Program-made: the position numbers and the translations under genes | Assembly: GCA_902537445.1 (NCBI GenBank) | Contig: CACBBI010000002.1 | Location: 26,765 to 90,764 of the forward strand | Direction: 5' to 3' | Source: an uncultured Prochlorococcus sp. | Lineage (GTDB): Bacteria > Cyanobacteriota > Cyanobacteriia > PCC-6307 > Cyanobiaceae | DNA length: 64,000 nt | Shown: positions 19,869 through 30,453 of the stretch, piece after piece | Layout: every line of letters begins with the position of its first letter | Numbering within the stretch: position 1 is the stretch's first letter | Notes under the pieces: generated by a model | Told to the model about the DNA's origin: nothing | The model's input: only the letters and a program-made list of their open reading frames with translations | The model's database searches: none

Positions 19869-21677
19869 TTACCCGTAATTTAAAATTATCAATGCTGGCA
19901 CAGTAAATGACATTATAAGTGTTAATCCAGCTCCGTATTTTGCGATATCAAAAAATCTATATCTTCCAGGACCATAAACCATTAAATTTGTTTGATAACC
20001 CATTGGAGTCAAGAAAGATTGACTTGCACCGAATAAAACAAGCATTATTAAAGCGCTTGGTGAAATTTCTAAAACATTTGAGAATTCAATAGCAACAGGC
20101 AAAATCAAAGCAACCGAAGCGGCATTACTTATAAATTGCGTAAGAATAACTGTAGATACAAAAATTATGACTAATGCAAAATAAAGAGGCATTCCGTTAA
20201 GGGCAAAGTTTAGATTAACTGCAATTACATCTGCTAATCCAGTTATCTGCATAGCTACACTAAAACACGATAGGGATCCCAGCAATAAAATGACGTCTAA
20301 CCTAATTGATTTTTGTATCTCTGCAGGTCTTAAACATCCACAAGCAACCATTGCAATCACTGCCAAAAGAACCGAACCTACTAATGGAATATTAGAAACC
20401 GAAGGCAAAACTACCATTCCTATTGCAATTGCAATCGATATAGGTTTTTTTATCAAAAAAGGTAAGTCATCTTCGAATTGATCTAAAATAAGCAAATCAT
20501 TACTAGCTTGCAAACCTCTTATTGAATCTAGCGGTGCTTGCAATAATAAAACATCTCCAGCCCTTAAAACAGCTTGACCTAATCTCTCCTGAACAGTTTG
20601 TTGACCTCTTCTTAATGCTAAAACTGTTGCATTATGACGCTGCCTAAATCTTAATTCTCTCAAACTTGCACCGGCTAAAGTTGAACCAGCTGGTAATAAG
20701 GCTTCAAAGGTCTTTGTACCTTCATCATCTGAGAAAACATTAGCCCCATCGAAAGATGTTTTGTTTTCTCCTAACAGAATAGTATGTTCCTGCTGCAGCC
20801 TAAATAAGTCTGCCCTTGTAACGCGGATTATTAATCTATCATCTGGTTCAATCTTTCTATCAGCCAAAGGAGGAAGAATAACTTTTCCATTTCGTTGCAA
20901 TTCCAGAACATCAACGTCAAATCGTCTTTGCAATCTACTATTTCTGACAGATTGTCCAACTAATTCTGAAGTAGAGGGAATAGTAACTTCGGTAAAATAT
21001 ATATTCATATCACCATTTTTAATAAACTCCTTATCTCTCCCTCTATCTGGCAAAAGCATGTCAGAAACTAGAATCATATAGGTTGTACCTATAAGCCACA
21101 CAGGAATTCCTATTGAAGTCAAGCTAAATAATTCCAAACCTCCATAACCTAATTGTTGACTAATATCACTTACAAGAAGATTTACTGAGCTACCTAATAA
21201 TGTCAGAGTTCCACCGAGTAAAGTAGCAAAAGAAAGAGGTAGTAAAACTTTTGATGGTGATATATTTCTTCGCTCGCACCAACTCTCAATTAAAGGTAAC
21301 AACGATGCTACTACTGGAGTATTAGGTACAATTCCAGATATTGGAGCAATCAAAAAAGCTATTAAAGAAATTAATTTCCTTGGAGTTCGAATACTTTCAG
21401 AAGAAATCAATTCTCTTACTCTGTCTAAGGCACCACTTTTAAATAATGCTGAGGAAACTGCAAATAAACCCATAAGGGTTATTAAAGAGGGGCTACCAAA
21501 TCCAGCTAAAGCTTTTTCAGGAGAAAGAACCCCAGTAGATATAAATATTCCTACACATAACAAACCAGTCAATTCTGGTGCAATAGTATTTCTAATAAAC
21601 AAAATTATTGACATTATTAAAACAACTACCGTTATAAACGCATCAAAATTATTACTAACTACTGCAATTAAATTCAT
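19869..21677 (-). CDS. SLC13-family permease with two internal RCK_C (TrkA-C) domains
   Basis: 602 aa; N- and C-terminal TM blocks flank two TrkA-C-like cytoplasmic repeats (VTIPSTSELVGQSVR..., ALLPAGSTLAGASLRELRFRQRHNATVLALRRG). Confidence 0.9.
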   Translation of the reverse strand: MNLIAVVSNNFDAFITVVVLIMSIILFIRNTIAPELTGLLCVGIFISTGVLSPEKALAGFGSPSLITLMGLFAVSSALFKSGALDRVRELISSESIRTPRKLISLIAFLIAPISGIVPNTPVVASLLPLIESWCERRNISPSKVLLPLSFATLLGGTLTLLGSSVNLLVSDISQQLGYGGLELFSLTSIGIPVWLIGTTYMILVSDMLLPDRGRDKEFIKNGDMNIYFTEVTIPSTSELVGQSVRNSRLQRRFDVDVLELQRNGKVILPPLADRKIEPDDRLIIRVTRADLFRLQQEHTILLGENKTSFDGANVFSDDEGTKTFEALLPAGSTLAGASLRELRFRQRHNATVLALRRGQQTVQERLGQAVLRAGDVLLLQAPLDSIRGLQASNDLLILDQFEDDLPFLIKKPISIAIAIGMVVLPSVSNIPLVGSVLLAVIAMVACGCLRPAEIQKSIRLDVILLLGSLSCFSVAMQITGLADVIAVNLNFALNGMPLYFALVIIFVSTVILTQFISNAASVALILPVAIEFSNVLEISPSALIMLVLFGASQSFLTPMGYQTNLMVYGPGRYRFFDIAKYGAGLTLIMSFTVPALIILNYG

Positions 21678-21726
21678 ACAAAACTTATTTAACTCAATAT
21701 ACCCAAAAACAATATTTCAAAAAAGT

Positions 21727-22920
21727 TTAATTCGAATAATCTTTTTTAAGAAACTTTTTAAAAATAGATTTTTTTTGGAATATCCATGAAGATGCAGATT
21801 TTAAGCTTTCTGTAATATCAGGCAACTTGGAAGCATATATCAGTCTTCTTGCCTCAAAAGCCAATTTCCCAGATAAAGTAACCCCAAGCCCAGAAATTGA
21901 AGCTTCGCCAATTCCTAAGCTAATCATTTCACCGTTGTCTTGAAATTGAAAGGGTAAAGGATCCTTTCCTTGAATTAAAAGTTCTAAATTATTAGCAAGA
22001 TGATTTCCTTCTTGCATAGCGACCTGAGCAGTTATCGGTAAATCCTCCATTCCTTCAATAACTGAAATATCACCAATAGCAAAACAGTTTTTATGGTTTT
22101 CTATTTGCAAATTATTATTAACTAAAATTCGTCCAAATTTTTTTGTTATTTGATCAGTTTCTAAGTAAGGCAAATTAGGTTTAACACCTGCTGTCCAAAT
22201 AACAATATCTTTATCAAAGGAAGTTATTCCATCCTCGCTAGAAATACTAATCTTAGTTTCTGAGACTTCTTTAACTGTGGAATTCAAAAGAATGTTGATT
22301 TTTCTTTTTTCTAATGCCTTCTCAGCTTGTTCTCTGTTAAAAATTTTGTTTTTATTTAAGATTTCGTTTGATTTATCTATTACATTAATTTCAAATTGGT
22401 CTGTAAATATATCTTTAATTTTGCATGCCAACTCGATGCCAGAGGGACCACCTCCAACTATGAATAACTTTTTATACAACGCAGCATCTTGTGATTTTTT
22501 TAAAAAAGAATTTAATTTATTTAAATCATGCACATCATTAAAAAAATAACAATTTTCATCTACACCTTTTATAAAAAAACTATTTGGAATAGATCCTGTA
22601 CAGATAACGAGATACTGATAACTTAATTTTAATTCGTCACTAAATTCAAGAATATTTTCTTTGAAGGAAATCTTGGTTAAACAATTTCTTAAAAAAGTTA
22701 TACCGGCATCAGAAAAAATATTTGCAAATTTTGGGGTGGCTTCCCAACTTCTTATTTCTTTACTTAAAACTTCGTACATTAAAGGTTTAAATATAAAATT
22801 AGTTGCAGAATCAACCACAAGAATCGGTAAAGAAGGATTAAGATTTTTTAAATTCAAAGCAAATGTCATACCTGCAAAACCTGCTCCAACTATTACTATT
22901 GGTTTTTGTATTGATTTCAT
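21727..22920 (-). CDS. NAD(P)/FAD-dependent oxidoreductase, type II NADH dehydrogenase-like
   Basis: IVIVGAGFAGMTFALNL, VGGGPSGIELACKI, GDISVIEG...TAQVAMQEG. Confidence 0.9.
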   Translation of the reverse strand: MKSIQKPIVIVGAGFAGMTFALNLKNLNPSLPILVVDSATNFIFKPLMYEVLSKEIRSWEATPKFANIFSDAGITFLRNCLTKISFKENILEFSDELKLSYQYLVICTGSIPNSFFIKGVDENCYFFNDVHDLNKLNSFLKKSQDAALYKKLFIVGGGPSGIELACKIKDIFTDQFEINVIDKSNEILNKNKIFNREQAEKALEKRKINILLNSTVKEVSETKISISSEDGITSFDKDIVIWTAGVKPNLPYLETDQITKKFGRILVNNNLQIENHKNCFAIGDISVIEGMEDLPITAQVAMQEGNHLANNLELLIQGKDPLPFQFQDNGEMISLGIGEASISGLGVTLSGKLAFEARRLIYASKLPDITESLKSASSWIFQKKSIFKKFLKKDYSN

Positions 22921-23008
22921 TAGAGAAATATTGTTATGCGTAAATGTATTATTAAACTATACGAATAATTTTTAAATTGAGCGAAATAAAATTAAACTCA
23001 TAATCAAA

Positions 23009-23731
23009 ATGATTGAAAAAATCCACAAAGATATTCAAACTAACTTGAGAAAATATAATCAAGAGCTTGTAGATATGAAGCCTCAAGGAATGCTTACATG
23101 GGGTTATGAAAAGTTTGATAATCAATTTGCTATTACAACAAGTTTTGGTATACAGTCATCAGTCCTTTTAGATATGGTCAGTAAATTATCTCTACAAAAA
23201 AAAATCAAAATATTTTGGATAGATACAGGTTACCTTCCTCCAGAAACATACCATTACGCTGAAAAGCTTATTGATAATTTATCATTAGAAGTTGAAGTTC
23301 TTCAAAGTGAATTATCTCCAGCAAGAATGGAGGCCAAATACGGAAAACTTTGGGAAACAAAAAAAGAGAGTGATTTAGATAAGTATCATGAATTGAGAAA
23401 GATAAAACCCTTAGAAAATGGTCTAGAAAAATATAATATTTTCTGCTGGGCAAGCGGTGTTAGATCAAGTCAAACAGAAAATAGAAACAAAATGAAATTC
23501 ATAGACGTAATTCGTCAAAGACTCTCTTTAAGACCTTTATTAAATTGGACAAATAAAGATATTTTTTATTATATGGAAGAGAATAATTTACCTGCCCATC
23601 CACTTTTTATCAAAGGTTATTCTTCTGTAGGAGATTGGCATTCAAGCAGTCCCGATGGTATTGATACAAAAGGCAGAAATACAAGATTTGGGGGGATTAA
23701 ACAAGAATGTGGAATACATACTAATAATTAA
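23009..23731 (+). CDS. cysH: Phosphoadenylyl-sulfate reductase
   Basis: TTSFGIQSSVLLDMV, WIDTGYLPPETYHY, KIKPLENGL, C-terminal ECGIHTNN. Confidence 0.95.
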   Translation: MIEKIHKDIQTNLRKYNQELVDMKPQGMLTWGYEKFDNQFAITTSFGIQSSVLLDMVSKLSLQKKIKIFWIDTGYLPPETYHYAEKLIDNLSLEVEVLQSELSPARMEAKYGKLWETKKESDLDKYHELRKIKPLENGLEKYNIFCWASGVRSSQTENRNKMKFIDVIRQRLSLRPLLNWTNKDIFYYMEENNLPAHPLFIKGYSSVGDWHSSSPDGIDTKGRNTRFGGIKQECGIHTNN

Positions 23732-23746
23732 ATTGATCATAGAACA

Positions 23747-24442
23747 ATGGTCTTAGATATAAATTTTCTATTAGTAGGCAATAGTAGGCTTCATTGGGCT
23801 CAATATTCTAAAAATCAATCTAAATTCTTCCATACCAAAAAAGAGCAAAAAGTTCCCGAAAATATAGATCTTGATCAATTAATTTGGGCTTCTGTAGGAA
23901 AATTACCAAATTTTTTGCTAAAAAAAGAAAATGAAATAAAAACTAAAGATATCCAATTATCAAATCTTCCTGAATATTTTGGAGTTGATAGAGCTCTTGC
24001 CTGCATTGCCGCTTTAAAAATTATTGAAAACCCTTTCAAAAAAGATTTGCTAATTGCAGATTTTGGAACAATATTATCAATAACAAAATTGAATTCAAAT
24101 GGATCTATTATTGGAGGTCAACTTCTTCCAGGTTTTCTAACACAATTAAAATCAATGGAACAAAATACAAAAAATCTTAAAGTTCCCAAAAAATATGATA
24201 TTCCGATCAAAGATTTTTTAATTAATACAGAAGAAGCAATCTTAAAAGGAGTAATCAACTCTCTTACTGGCGTGATTAATAGTTTATTTAATCCCGAAAA
24301 GGATATTTTAATAATCTGTGGAGGAGACTCTCAATTACTCACAAAATCTCTAAAAACTAAAAAAGAAAAGATTATCAATGCTCCTAATTTAGTTATGGAG
24401 GGGATGATTATTCACCACCTGTCCATAAAAAATTTAGCTTAA
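23747..24442 (+). CDS. coaX: Type III pantothenate kinase
   Basis: VGNSRLHWA, GVDRALACIAAL, ADFGTILSITKLNSNGSIIGGQLLPGF. Confidence 0.88.
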   Translation: MVLDINFLLVGNSRLHWAQYSKNQSKFFHTKKEQKVPENIDLDQLIWASVGKLPNFLLKKENEIKTKDIQLSNLPEYFGVDRALACIAALKIIENPFKKDLLIADFGTILSITKLNSNGSIIGGQLLPGFLTQLKSMEQNTKNLKVPKKYDIPIKDFLINTEEAILKGVINSLTGVINSLFNPEKDILIICGGDSQLLTKSLKTKKEKIINAPNLVMEGMIIHHLSIKNLA

Positions 24443-24901
24443 CCCAAGGTCTGCAATTATATGATCAGCCATTATTGCTGCTTTTACCTTTAAGTAAATT
24501 TTTTCGATGTTACCTTCAGCATCAATTAAAAAAGTATTTCTCATCATTCCCATATATTCTTTTCCCATGAATTTTTTCAGTCCATAGCTATCGTAATCAG
24601 AAGAAACTTTGAAAGGTTCAGGATCAGTTAAAAGAATAAAAGGTAAATTAAATTTTTCTATAAACTTTTGATGAGAGGATGCATTATCTTTACTAATACC
24701 AAGCACAACAATATTATTATTTTGGAGTAAATCCCAATTCTCTTTAAAATTACATGCTTCTTTAGTACATCCTGGAGTATTATCTTTTGGATAAAAATAT
24801 AGTATTATTCTTTTACCTTTAAAATCACTAAGAGAAACTTCTTTCTCAAAAGAATCTTTTAATTTAAATTCTGGTGCTTTGTCGCCAACCTTAAGAGCCA
24901 T
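24434..24901 (-). CDS. bcp: Thioredoxin-dependent peroxiredoxin (BCP family)
   Basis: ALKVGDKAPEFKLKD...YFYPKDNTPGCTKEACNF; start likely at MALKVG (24901), not the upstream ATG in the track. Confidence 0.93.
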   Translation of the reverse strand: MALKVGDKAPEFKLKDSFEKEVSLSDFKGKRIILYFYPKDNTPGCTKEACNFKENWDLLQNNNIVVLGISKDNASSHQKFIEKFNLPFILLTDPEPFKVSSDYDSYGLKKFMGKEYMGMMRNTFLIDAEGNIEKIYLKVKAAIMADHIIADLGLS

Positions 24902-25557
24902 TGAAATTATTAAATGAGTATGAATATAAAATACCAAAAATTTGGTTTTATGAGATTAAAGGTGTGCAAGATGTCGCAACTATAGAAGAAATTAAAACTG
25001 CAAAAAACCTAACAAATTCAAGATCAAAGATTTTCTTAGAAACAAGAGCTTATTTGCGACAATCACTTTCAACACTTTTTGATTTAGACCCCCTAGAAAT
25101 TCCAATTAATGCTCAACCTGGAGAACCTCCAAGTTTACCCTCTGGCATGGGAAATATCAGTTTAAGTCATTGTAAAGATGCCATTACTATAGTCTGGCAC
25201 AAAGGCAAAATAGGGATTGATATTGAGAGAAGAGATAGAGATTTTAACCATGTAAAATTTGCAAAAAAATATTTTTTTCATACCAATAAATCAAACCATA
25301 ATAATTATTTAACAAAAAATATGATATTGAATCAATGGTGTGCTGTTGAAGCGGCTATAAAATGGGATCATGGAAAAATAGCTAAAGACATTAAATATTG
25401 GCAATTTTTTGAAAAGCCAAAAGAGTTAATTCATAATAAGAAAAATATACATTTAAATTATTCACAGATTAACTTCCATAATTGGACTATCGCTTTAGCC
25501 TACGAAGAAAAAACTTCTTTTAATCCTGAGATTATTTGTTGTTCGAAAAATTTTTAA
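24901..25557 (+). CDS. 4'-phosphopantetheinyl transferase (Sfp type)
   Basis: SLSHCKDAITIVW, GIDIERRDRDF, NQWCAVEAAIKWDHGK; track start is a TTG whose exact position is uncertain. Confidence 0.85.
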   Translation: MKLLNEYEYKIPKIWFYEIKGVQDVATIEEIKTAKNLTNSRSKIFLETRAYLRQSLSTLFDLDPLEIPINAQPGEPPSLPSGMGNISLSHCKDAITIVWHKGKIGIDIERRDRDFNHVKFAKKYFFHTNKSNHNNYLTKNMILNQWCAVEAAIKWDHGKIAKDIKYWQFFEKPKELIHNKKNIHLNYSQINFHNWTIALAYEEKTSFNPEIICCSKNF

Positions 25558-26843
25558 TTTTCTTTTCTTCTAAGCAGTTCTTCATATTGAGTTTTTTCCC
25601 ATCCATTATTATTTGGTTCCCATATTTTTAAACCTCTTAAAGATTTAGGAAGATATTCTTGTACGACCCAATTACCTGGATGATTATGAGGATTTACATA
25701 ACTATTAGAATTATTTTTTAAATGAAGTGGAACATCAAAAGCATTGGAAGATTTTATTGTTTCAATTGCTTTAAAAATACTTTTCGTACTATTACTTTTT
25801 GGAGAAATAGCTAAATATAAAGAAGCCTGCGTTAAAAAATATAATCCTTCTGGAAAACCAACTCTATCAAAAGCATCACAACAGGATTGTACAACTACTA
25901 TGGCATTAGGATCAGCTATTCCAATATCTTCACTGGCAGATATAAGTAGTCTTCTAAAAATAAAATTAGGATCTTCACCAGCCTCCAGCATATTCGCAAG
26001 CCAGAATAAAGTTGCATCTGGATCAGAACCTCTTATGGACTTAATAAAGGCACTTATTACATCGTAATGATTTTGACCATTTTTATCGTAAACAATATTT
26101 TTCTTTTGTAGTGCATCCTCTGCTATTGAGAGATTAATGTTGATTTCTTTAGCATCATTTTCAGCAGTTATTTCTATTGCCATCTCTAGCGCATTGATTA
26201 ATGTCCTAGCATCTCCGCCAGAAAATTTAATCAAATGACTTATAGCATCTTTTGTGAAATAAACCTTTTTTGAATCTTTTTGTTTTGAATAGTGAGTAAT
26301 GACTTTTTGTATTATTTTCTGCAAATCATTTTCTGCCAAAGGAAGTAATGTAAAAATACGAGACCTGCTAACAAGCGCTTTATTAACAGCAAAGAAAGGG
26401 TTTTCAGTTGTAGCACCAATAAAAGTTATAGTTCCATTTTCTATTGAAGGTAATAAAGCATCTTGCTGAACTGAAGTAAATCTATGAACCTCATCAATAA
26501 ATAAAATTGTTTTTCTTTTTGAATTTATTAATCTATCTTTTGCATTAGCGATTTCATTTCTTAATTCTTTAACACTTGATAATACTGCATTTAACTTAAT
26601 TAATTTTGACCGCGTATTAAAAGAAATAATTTCAATTAGAGTAGTTTTTCCAACACCCGGAGGGCCAGAAAAAATAAAATTACTGATCTTATCGTTTAAT
26701 ATTGCACTTCTTAAAAGTGAATTCTCATTCAAGATTGATTGTTGACCAAAAAAATCTTCCAAATTCTTTGGTCTTAATTTATCTGCCAAAGGTGCATTGT
26801 TTTCTATTTGAGAATAATTAGTAAATAAATTTTCTGAATGCAT
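25554..26843 (-). CDS. rarA: Replication-associated recombination protein A (RarA/MgsA) AAA ATPase
   Basis: PLADKLRPKNLEDFFGQQ, GPPGVGKTTL, FIDEVHRF, GATTENPFF. Confidence 0.94.
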   Translation of the reverse strand: MHSENLFTNYSQIENNAPLADKLRPKNLEDFFGQQSILNENSLLRSAILNDKISNFIFSGPPGVGKTTLIEIISFNTRSKLIKLNAVLSSVKELRNEIANAKDRLINSKRKTILFIDEVHRFTSVQQDALLPSIENGTITFIGATTENPFFAVNKALVSRSRIFTLLPLAENDLQKIIQKVITHYSKQKDSKKVYFTKDAISHLIKFSGGDARTLINALEMAIEITAENDAKEININLSIAEDALQKKNIVYDKNGQNHYDVISAFIKSIRGSDPDATLFWLANMLEAGEDPNFIFRRLLISASEDIGIADPNAIVVVQSCCDAFDRVGFPEGLYFLTQASLYLAISPKSNSTKSIFKAIETIKSSNAFDVPLHLKNNSNSYVNPHNHPGNWVVQEYLPKSLRGLKIWEPNNNGWEKTQYEELLRRKEN

Positions 26844-26876
26844 ATAAATAAAATCAAAAAATCATTACTTTCAATT

Positions 26877-28514
26877 CTATGTAATTACTGTAGGAGTTTC
26901 CATTTGAGTAAGTTTTGAAATGTTCAATAAAGCATCTAAATCATCTATTAGAGGTTTCAAAGCGATCTGAGGATTTAACGAAAGATTCTGTTTAGGATCG
27001 AAAAATTTCTCAAAGTAAAGTCTTAATGTTGCACCCTTAGTTCCAGTTCCAGAAAGACGCACAATTACTCGAGAATTATCATCAAGGACCAATCTTAAAC
27101 CTTGATTTTCACTTATGGAATTATCGACGGGATCTAAATATGAAAAGTTATCTGCAAATTTAACTAAATGGCCAGCAAAACTATTTCCTTTTAAATTTTC
27201 GAGCATAGAAGTTAGATTACCAAAGATTTGATTAGCAATATTTGAGGGAATTGCCTCATAATCATGTCTTGAATAATAATTCCTACCAAATTGATTCCAA
27301 TGATTCTGCATCAAATCACTTACCGAACATTTTTTCTCAGCCAAAACTTGTAACCAATACAAAACTGCCCATAGTCCATCTTTCTCTCTCACATGATTAC
27401 TACCTGTTCCGAAACTTTCTTCACCACATAAAGTAATTAAATTAGAATCTAAAAGATTTCCAAAAAACTTCCAGCCAGTAGGTGTCTCAAAACAAGGTAT
27501 ATTTAATGCTCGAGCAACATTATCAACCGCTGAGCTGGTTGGCATGGATCGTGCCACACCTGTAATACCATCTTTATAACCAGGAACACATTTTGTATTA
27601 GCAGTGATAACTGCAAGGCTATCACTAGGATTTACAAAACATCCACTTCCTAAAATCATATTCCTATCTCCATCTCCATCGCATGCAGCACCAAAACTAT
27701 AAGATTTTTTATTTAATAACAAATCAGCCAAGTGGGATGCGTAAGTAAGATTAGGATCAGGATGTAAACCTCCAAAATCTTTTAAAGGGTTACCATTCAT
27801 GACACAATCAGATGCAAGACCCATTTTTTCAACAAAAATATTTTTTGCATATGGGCCTGTAACCGCATTCATTGCATCAAAGATTAAAGAGAAGTCTTTT
27901 TTTAAAAAATCACTAATTTGATCAAAGTCAAAAATTTTCTCCATCAAATTAGAATAATCTGTTAATCCATCAATAATTTCTAAGGTAGTTTCGTCGTAAG
28001 GATAAGTTCCATATTCACTAAAATCAGGTAATTGAATTTTACAAATTTTATAACTAGTTAGTAATTGTGAAGCCTTGAAAATCTTATTAGTAATTATCTC
28101 AGGAGCTGGGCCACCATTAGAGATATTCAATTTCACTCCAAAGTCGCCATCAATCCCACCAGGATTATGGCTTGCAGAAAGAATAATTCCACCAATAGCC
28201 TTTTCTTTTCTAATTAAATGTGATGTCGCAGGAGTAGATAATAAACCATATTTTGGAACAATAACCTTTTGAACTTTGTGAGCAATGCATATTTGGACAA
28301 TTTTTTCTATTGCTTCAATATTGCCATATCTGCCATCACCACCAACTACTAATGTTGAACCTTTTAAATCTTCTAATGATTGTAATATTGCTTCAATAAA
28401 AACTTCTAGATAATGTTCTTCCTGAAACTTTAAAGTACTTTTTCTTAATCCAGAGGTGCCTGGTTTTTGATCTAGAAAAGGAGAATTGATATTAATTACA
28501 CTAACTTGATTCAT
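26877..28514 (-). CDS. pgm: Alpha-D-glucose phosphate-specific phosphoglucomutase
   Basis: KPGTSGLRK, ILSASHNPGG, CDGDGDRNMILG, GEESFGTGSNHVREKDG. Confidence 0.96.
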   Translation of the reverse strand: MNQVSVININSPFLDQKPGTSGLRKSTLKFQEEHYLEVFIEAILQSLEDLKGSTLVVGGDGRYGNIEAIEKIVQICIAHKVQKVIVPKYGLLSTPATSHLIRKEKAIGGIILSASHNPGGIDGDFGVKLNISNGGPAPEIITNKIFKASQLLTSYKICKIQLPDFSEYGTYPYDETTLEIIDGLTDYSNLMEKIFDFDQISDFLKKDFSLIFDAMNAVTGPYAKNIFVEKMGLASDCVMNGNPLKDFGGLHPDPNLTYASHLADLLLNKKSYSFGAACDGDGDRNMILGSGCFVNPSDSLAVITANTKCVPGYKDGITGVARSMPTSSAVDNVARALNIPCFETPTGWKFFGNLLDSNLITLCGEESFGTGSNHVREKDGLWAVLYWLQVLAEKKCSVSDLMQNHWNQFGRNYYSRHDYEAIPSNIANQIFGNLTSMLENLKGNSFAGHLVKFADNFSYLDPVDNSISENQGLRLVLDDNSRVIVRLSGTGTKGATLRLYFEKFFDPKQNLSLNPQIALKPLIDDLDALLNISKLTQMETPTVIT

Positions 28515-28546
28515 ATTTTTAAGAAACTTCCAAAAATCTAACTAAA

Positions 28547-28717
28547 TTAATGAGGCATTTCGGAAGTTCTTAACATAGCGATAAACCATAATGATGAAAT
28601 TAATAATGCACTAAGAATTCCATAGTTAACACCAAATTTAGAAATTGTAATTGGAACTATTAGTGGAAACGTTAATGCCCCAAACAATGGAGTAAAAGCT
28701 ACAATTTTTTTCAGCAT
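28547..28717 (-). CDS. Small two-TM hypothetical protein (56 aa)
   Basis: Not in ORF track; MLKKIVAFTPLFGALTFPLIVPITISKFGVNYGILSALLISSLWFIAMLRTSEMPH*. Confidence 0.75.
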   Translation of the reverse strand: MLKKIVAFTPLFGALTFPLIVPITISKFGVNYGILSALLISSLWFIAMLRTSEMPH

Positions 28718-28729
28718 TTATTTAATTTA

Positions 28730-29926
28730 TTAAAACCATTCAGTCTCAGCATTATCTTTTTCATTAGTATCGTCAAGTGGTGTAGTTCTATCAAATTTCA
28801 TTGATATACTTTTTTCTTGCTCACCAGATACATCAATAGCTTTAATATCATATTTTTGAGTCCCATCTCTAAATGGCACTTGAATTCTGAAAGTACCATC
28901 TGCAGCAAGAGGTACATCTTCTCCACCTATTGTCAGCTTTGCAGAAGGCTCTGTAGCTCCATAAACAATTAATTCAGCATCAGCAACGAGCCAAAAAGAT
29001 CTATTTTTAACAATTCCGCTTCCAGAATCATTTAAACCTGATGACCATCTACCCGCACCTGAGTCTGTAAGATTATCATTGAGTTTTGTTGAATTTACAT
29101 TTTCCATAAATTCTTCAGAACCAACTTTTCTTCTGAGAGGAATGTTAGTTGCTGCTTGGTATAACCTTTCATGCATACCATTTTGCTCTGAAACAACAGG
29201 ATTTGAAATATCTGGGATTGACTCAGAAGTAGAATCCAAATTAAAAGGTACAAATTTATCAAGAATTTGCTCAGAAGGATGAGAGCCAGGAACGTGGCTT
29301 ACAGAAGAAAATGCCAATGACATCCAGTTAAAACCATATTTATAACCTAATTCAACTTTATAGTCTCTATCTGCAAGTGGGATTGGCAAGTACCACTCAG
29401 TACTGTAACTATCAACTGCTATCTCCCTTAGTGTTCCTTGATTCAAGTTGCTTCCTTCAGAACCAGATGCGTCAAATAATCGTAAGCATAATTTATTGGC
29501 TCCCAAAGATTGTGCTTTTTCTCGATCTGCATCTGAAATTTGCCAAAAAACATAAGCCCAATCTGGATCACGGGGAAGGAATACTACATTTGTTTTGACT
29601 TCTTCACTACTATTAAAAGCATTGGACTCAAAAGTTTCTTCAGGTTTTAAATGAGCTGGAGGAGTGTATGTTGTTTTTGAAGATTTTTCTTGATATTTAA
29701 GTATTAAATCAACTAAAACAGCTTTTGTTTTGCGACTGTATAGAGGAACTGATAATTTACTTGCTTCTTGACGTAATTGTCTGAGGGTAAGTGAGAGTAA
29801 TTGATCTTTATTCATGATCCCATCAGCCACTTTAAAATCTCCGTTTTTGTTTGGGATCAGTATGTTCTTTTTTTTAGGGAATTGTGTGTCTTTTTGCCCT
29901 GTCGTCAGGATCCTCTGACTACTCAA
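28730..29926 (-). CDS. DUF4912 domain protein with SAP-like N-terminal motif
   Basis: LTLRQLRQEASKLSVPLYSRKTKAVLVDLIL (SAP-like) plus DPDWAYVFWQISDADREKAQ...LCLRLFD (DUF4912); start codon could be downstream of the track start. Confidence 0.8.
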   Translation of the reverse strand: MSSQRILTTGQKDTQFPKKKNILIPNKNGDFKVADGIMNKDQLLSLTLRQLRQEASKLSVPLYSRKTKAVLVDLILKYQEKSSKTTYTPPAHLKPEETFESNAFNSSEEVKTNVVFLPRDPDWAYVFWQISDADREKAQSLGANKLCLRLFDASGSEGSNLNQGTLREIAVDSYSTEWYLPIPLADRDYKVELGYKYGFNWMSLAFSSVSHVPGSHPSEQILDKFVPFNLDSTSESIPDISNPVVSEQNGMHERLYQAATNIPLRRKVGSEEFMENVNSTKLNDNLTDSGAGRWSSGLNDSGSGIVKNRSFWLVADAELIVYGATEPSAKLTIGGEDVPLAADGTFRIQVPFRDGTQKYDIKAIDVSGEQEKSISMKFDRTTPLDDTNEKDNAETEWF

Positions 29927-30099
29927 AAATTCTCAAAATTAATATTTATCTTCAAAACAGTTGGTATCAAAGTAATTAATTAATTTTCAGGTCTTTTTTA
30001 AATGTAAATTAATTTTCTTTTTTTTTAAATTTTATTACCTGAATTTGTTAACGACTCAACAAAAATATATCTTTTCTTCGGGATCAGTTAAAAAGGGCT

Positions 30100-30453
30100 T
30101 CAGTGTTGTTCAACTAGAAGTACTAAATCATCTATCTCTAAATCCTCAATATTTTTACCAATTTTTTTTGAAAAAGTACTTAATTTTTTCGAAGTGGATT
30201 CTAACTGCTCATAAAAAAGATCACTAAATTTTTTATCATCAAATTTTTTTGATTGGTTATCACACCATTCTCTAAGGGGATTTTTATTTTGATATTCAAA
30301 ACTATTATCTAAATTGATAATTTTTAAAATCTGGAGGCAATGAGCGAGTATTCTTAAATGATGTTTCTGCATTATAGATAGATCAAGATTATCGATTTCC
30401 TGAATAATTTCTATGTTTAATGGGTTAGACAAGGGATCAAGATGATTAGACAT
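30100..30453 (-). CDS. Hypothetical protein divergent from the suf operon
   Basis: 117 aa ORF, no recognised motif. Confidence 0.6.
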   Translation of the reverse strand: MSNHLDPLSNPLNIEIIQEIDNLDLSIMQKHHLRILAHCLQILKIINLDNSFEYQNKNPLREWCDNQSKKFDDKKFSDLFYEQLESTSKKLSTFSKKIGKNIEDLEIDDLVLLVEQH

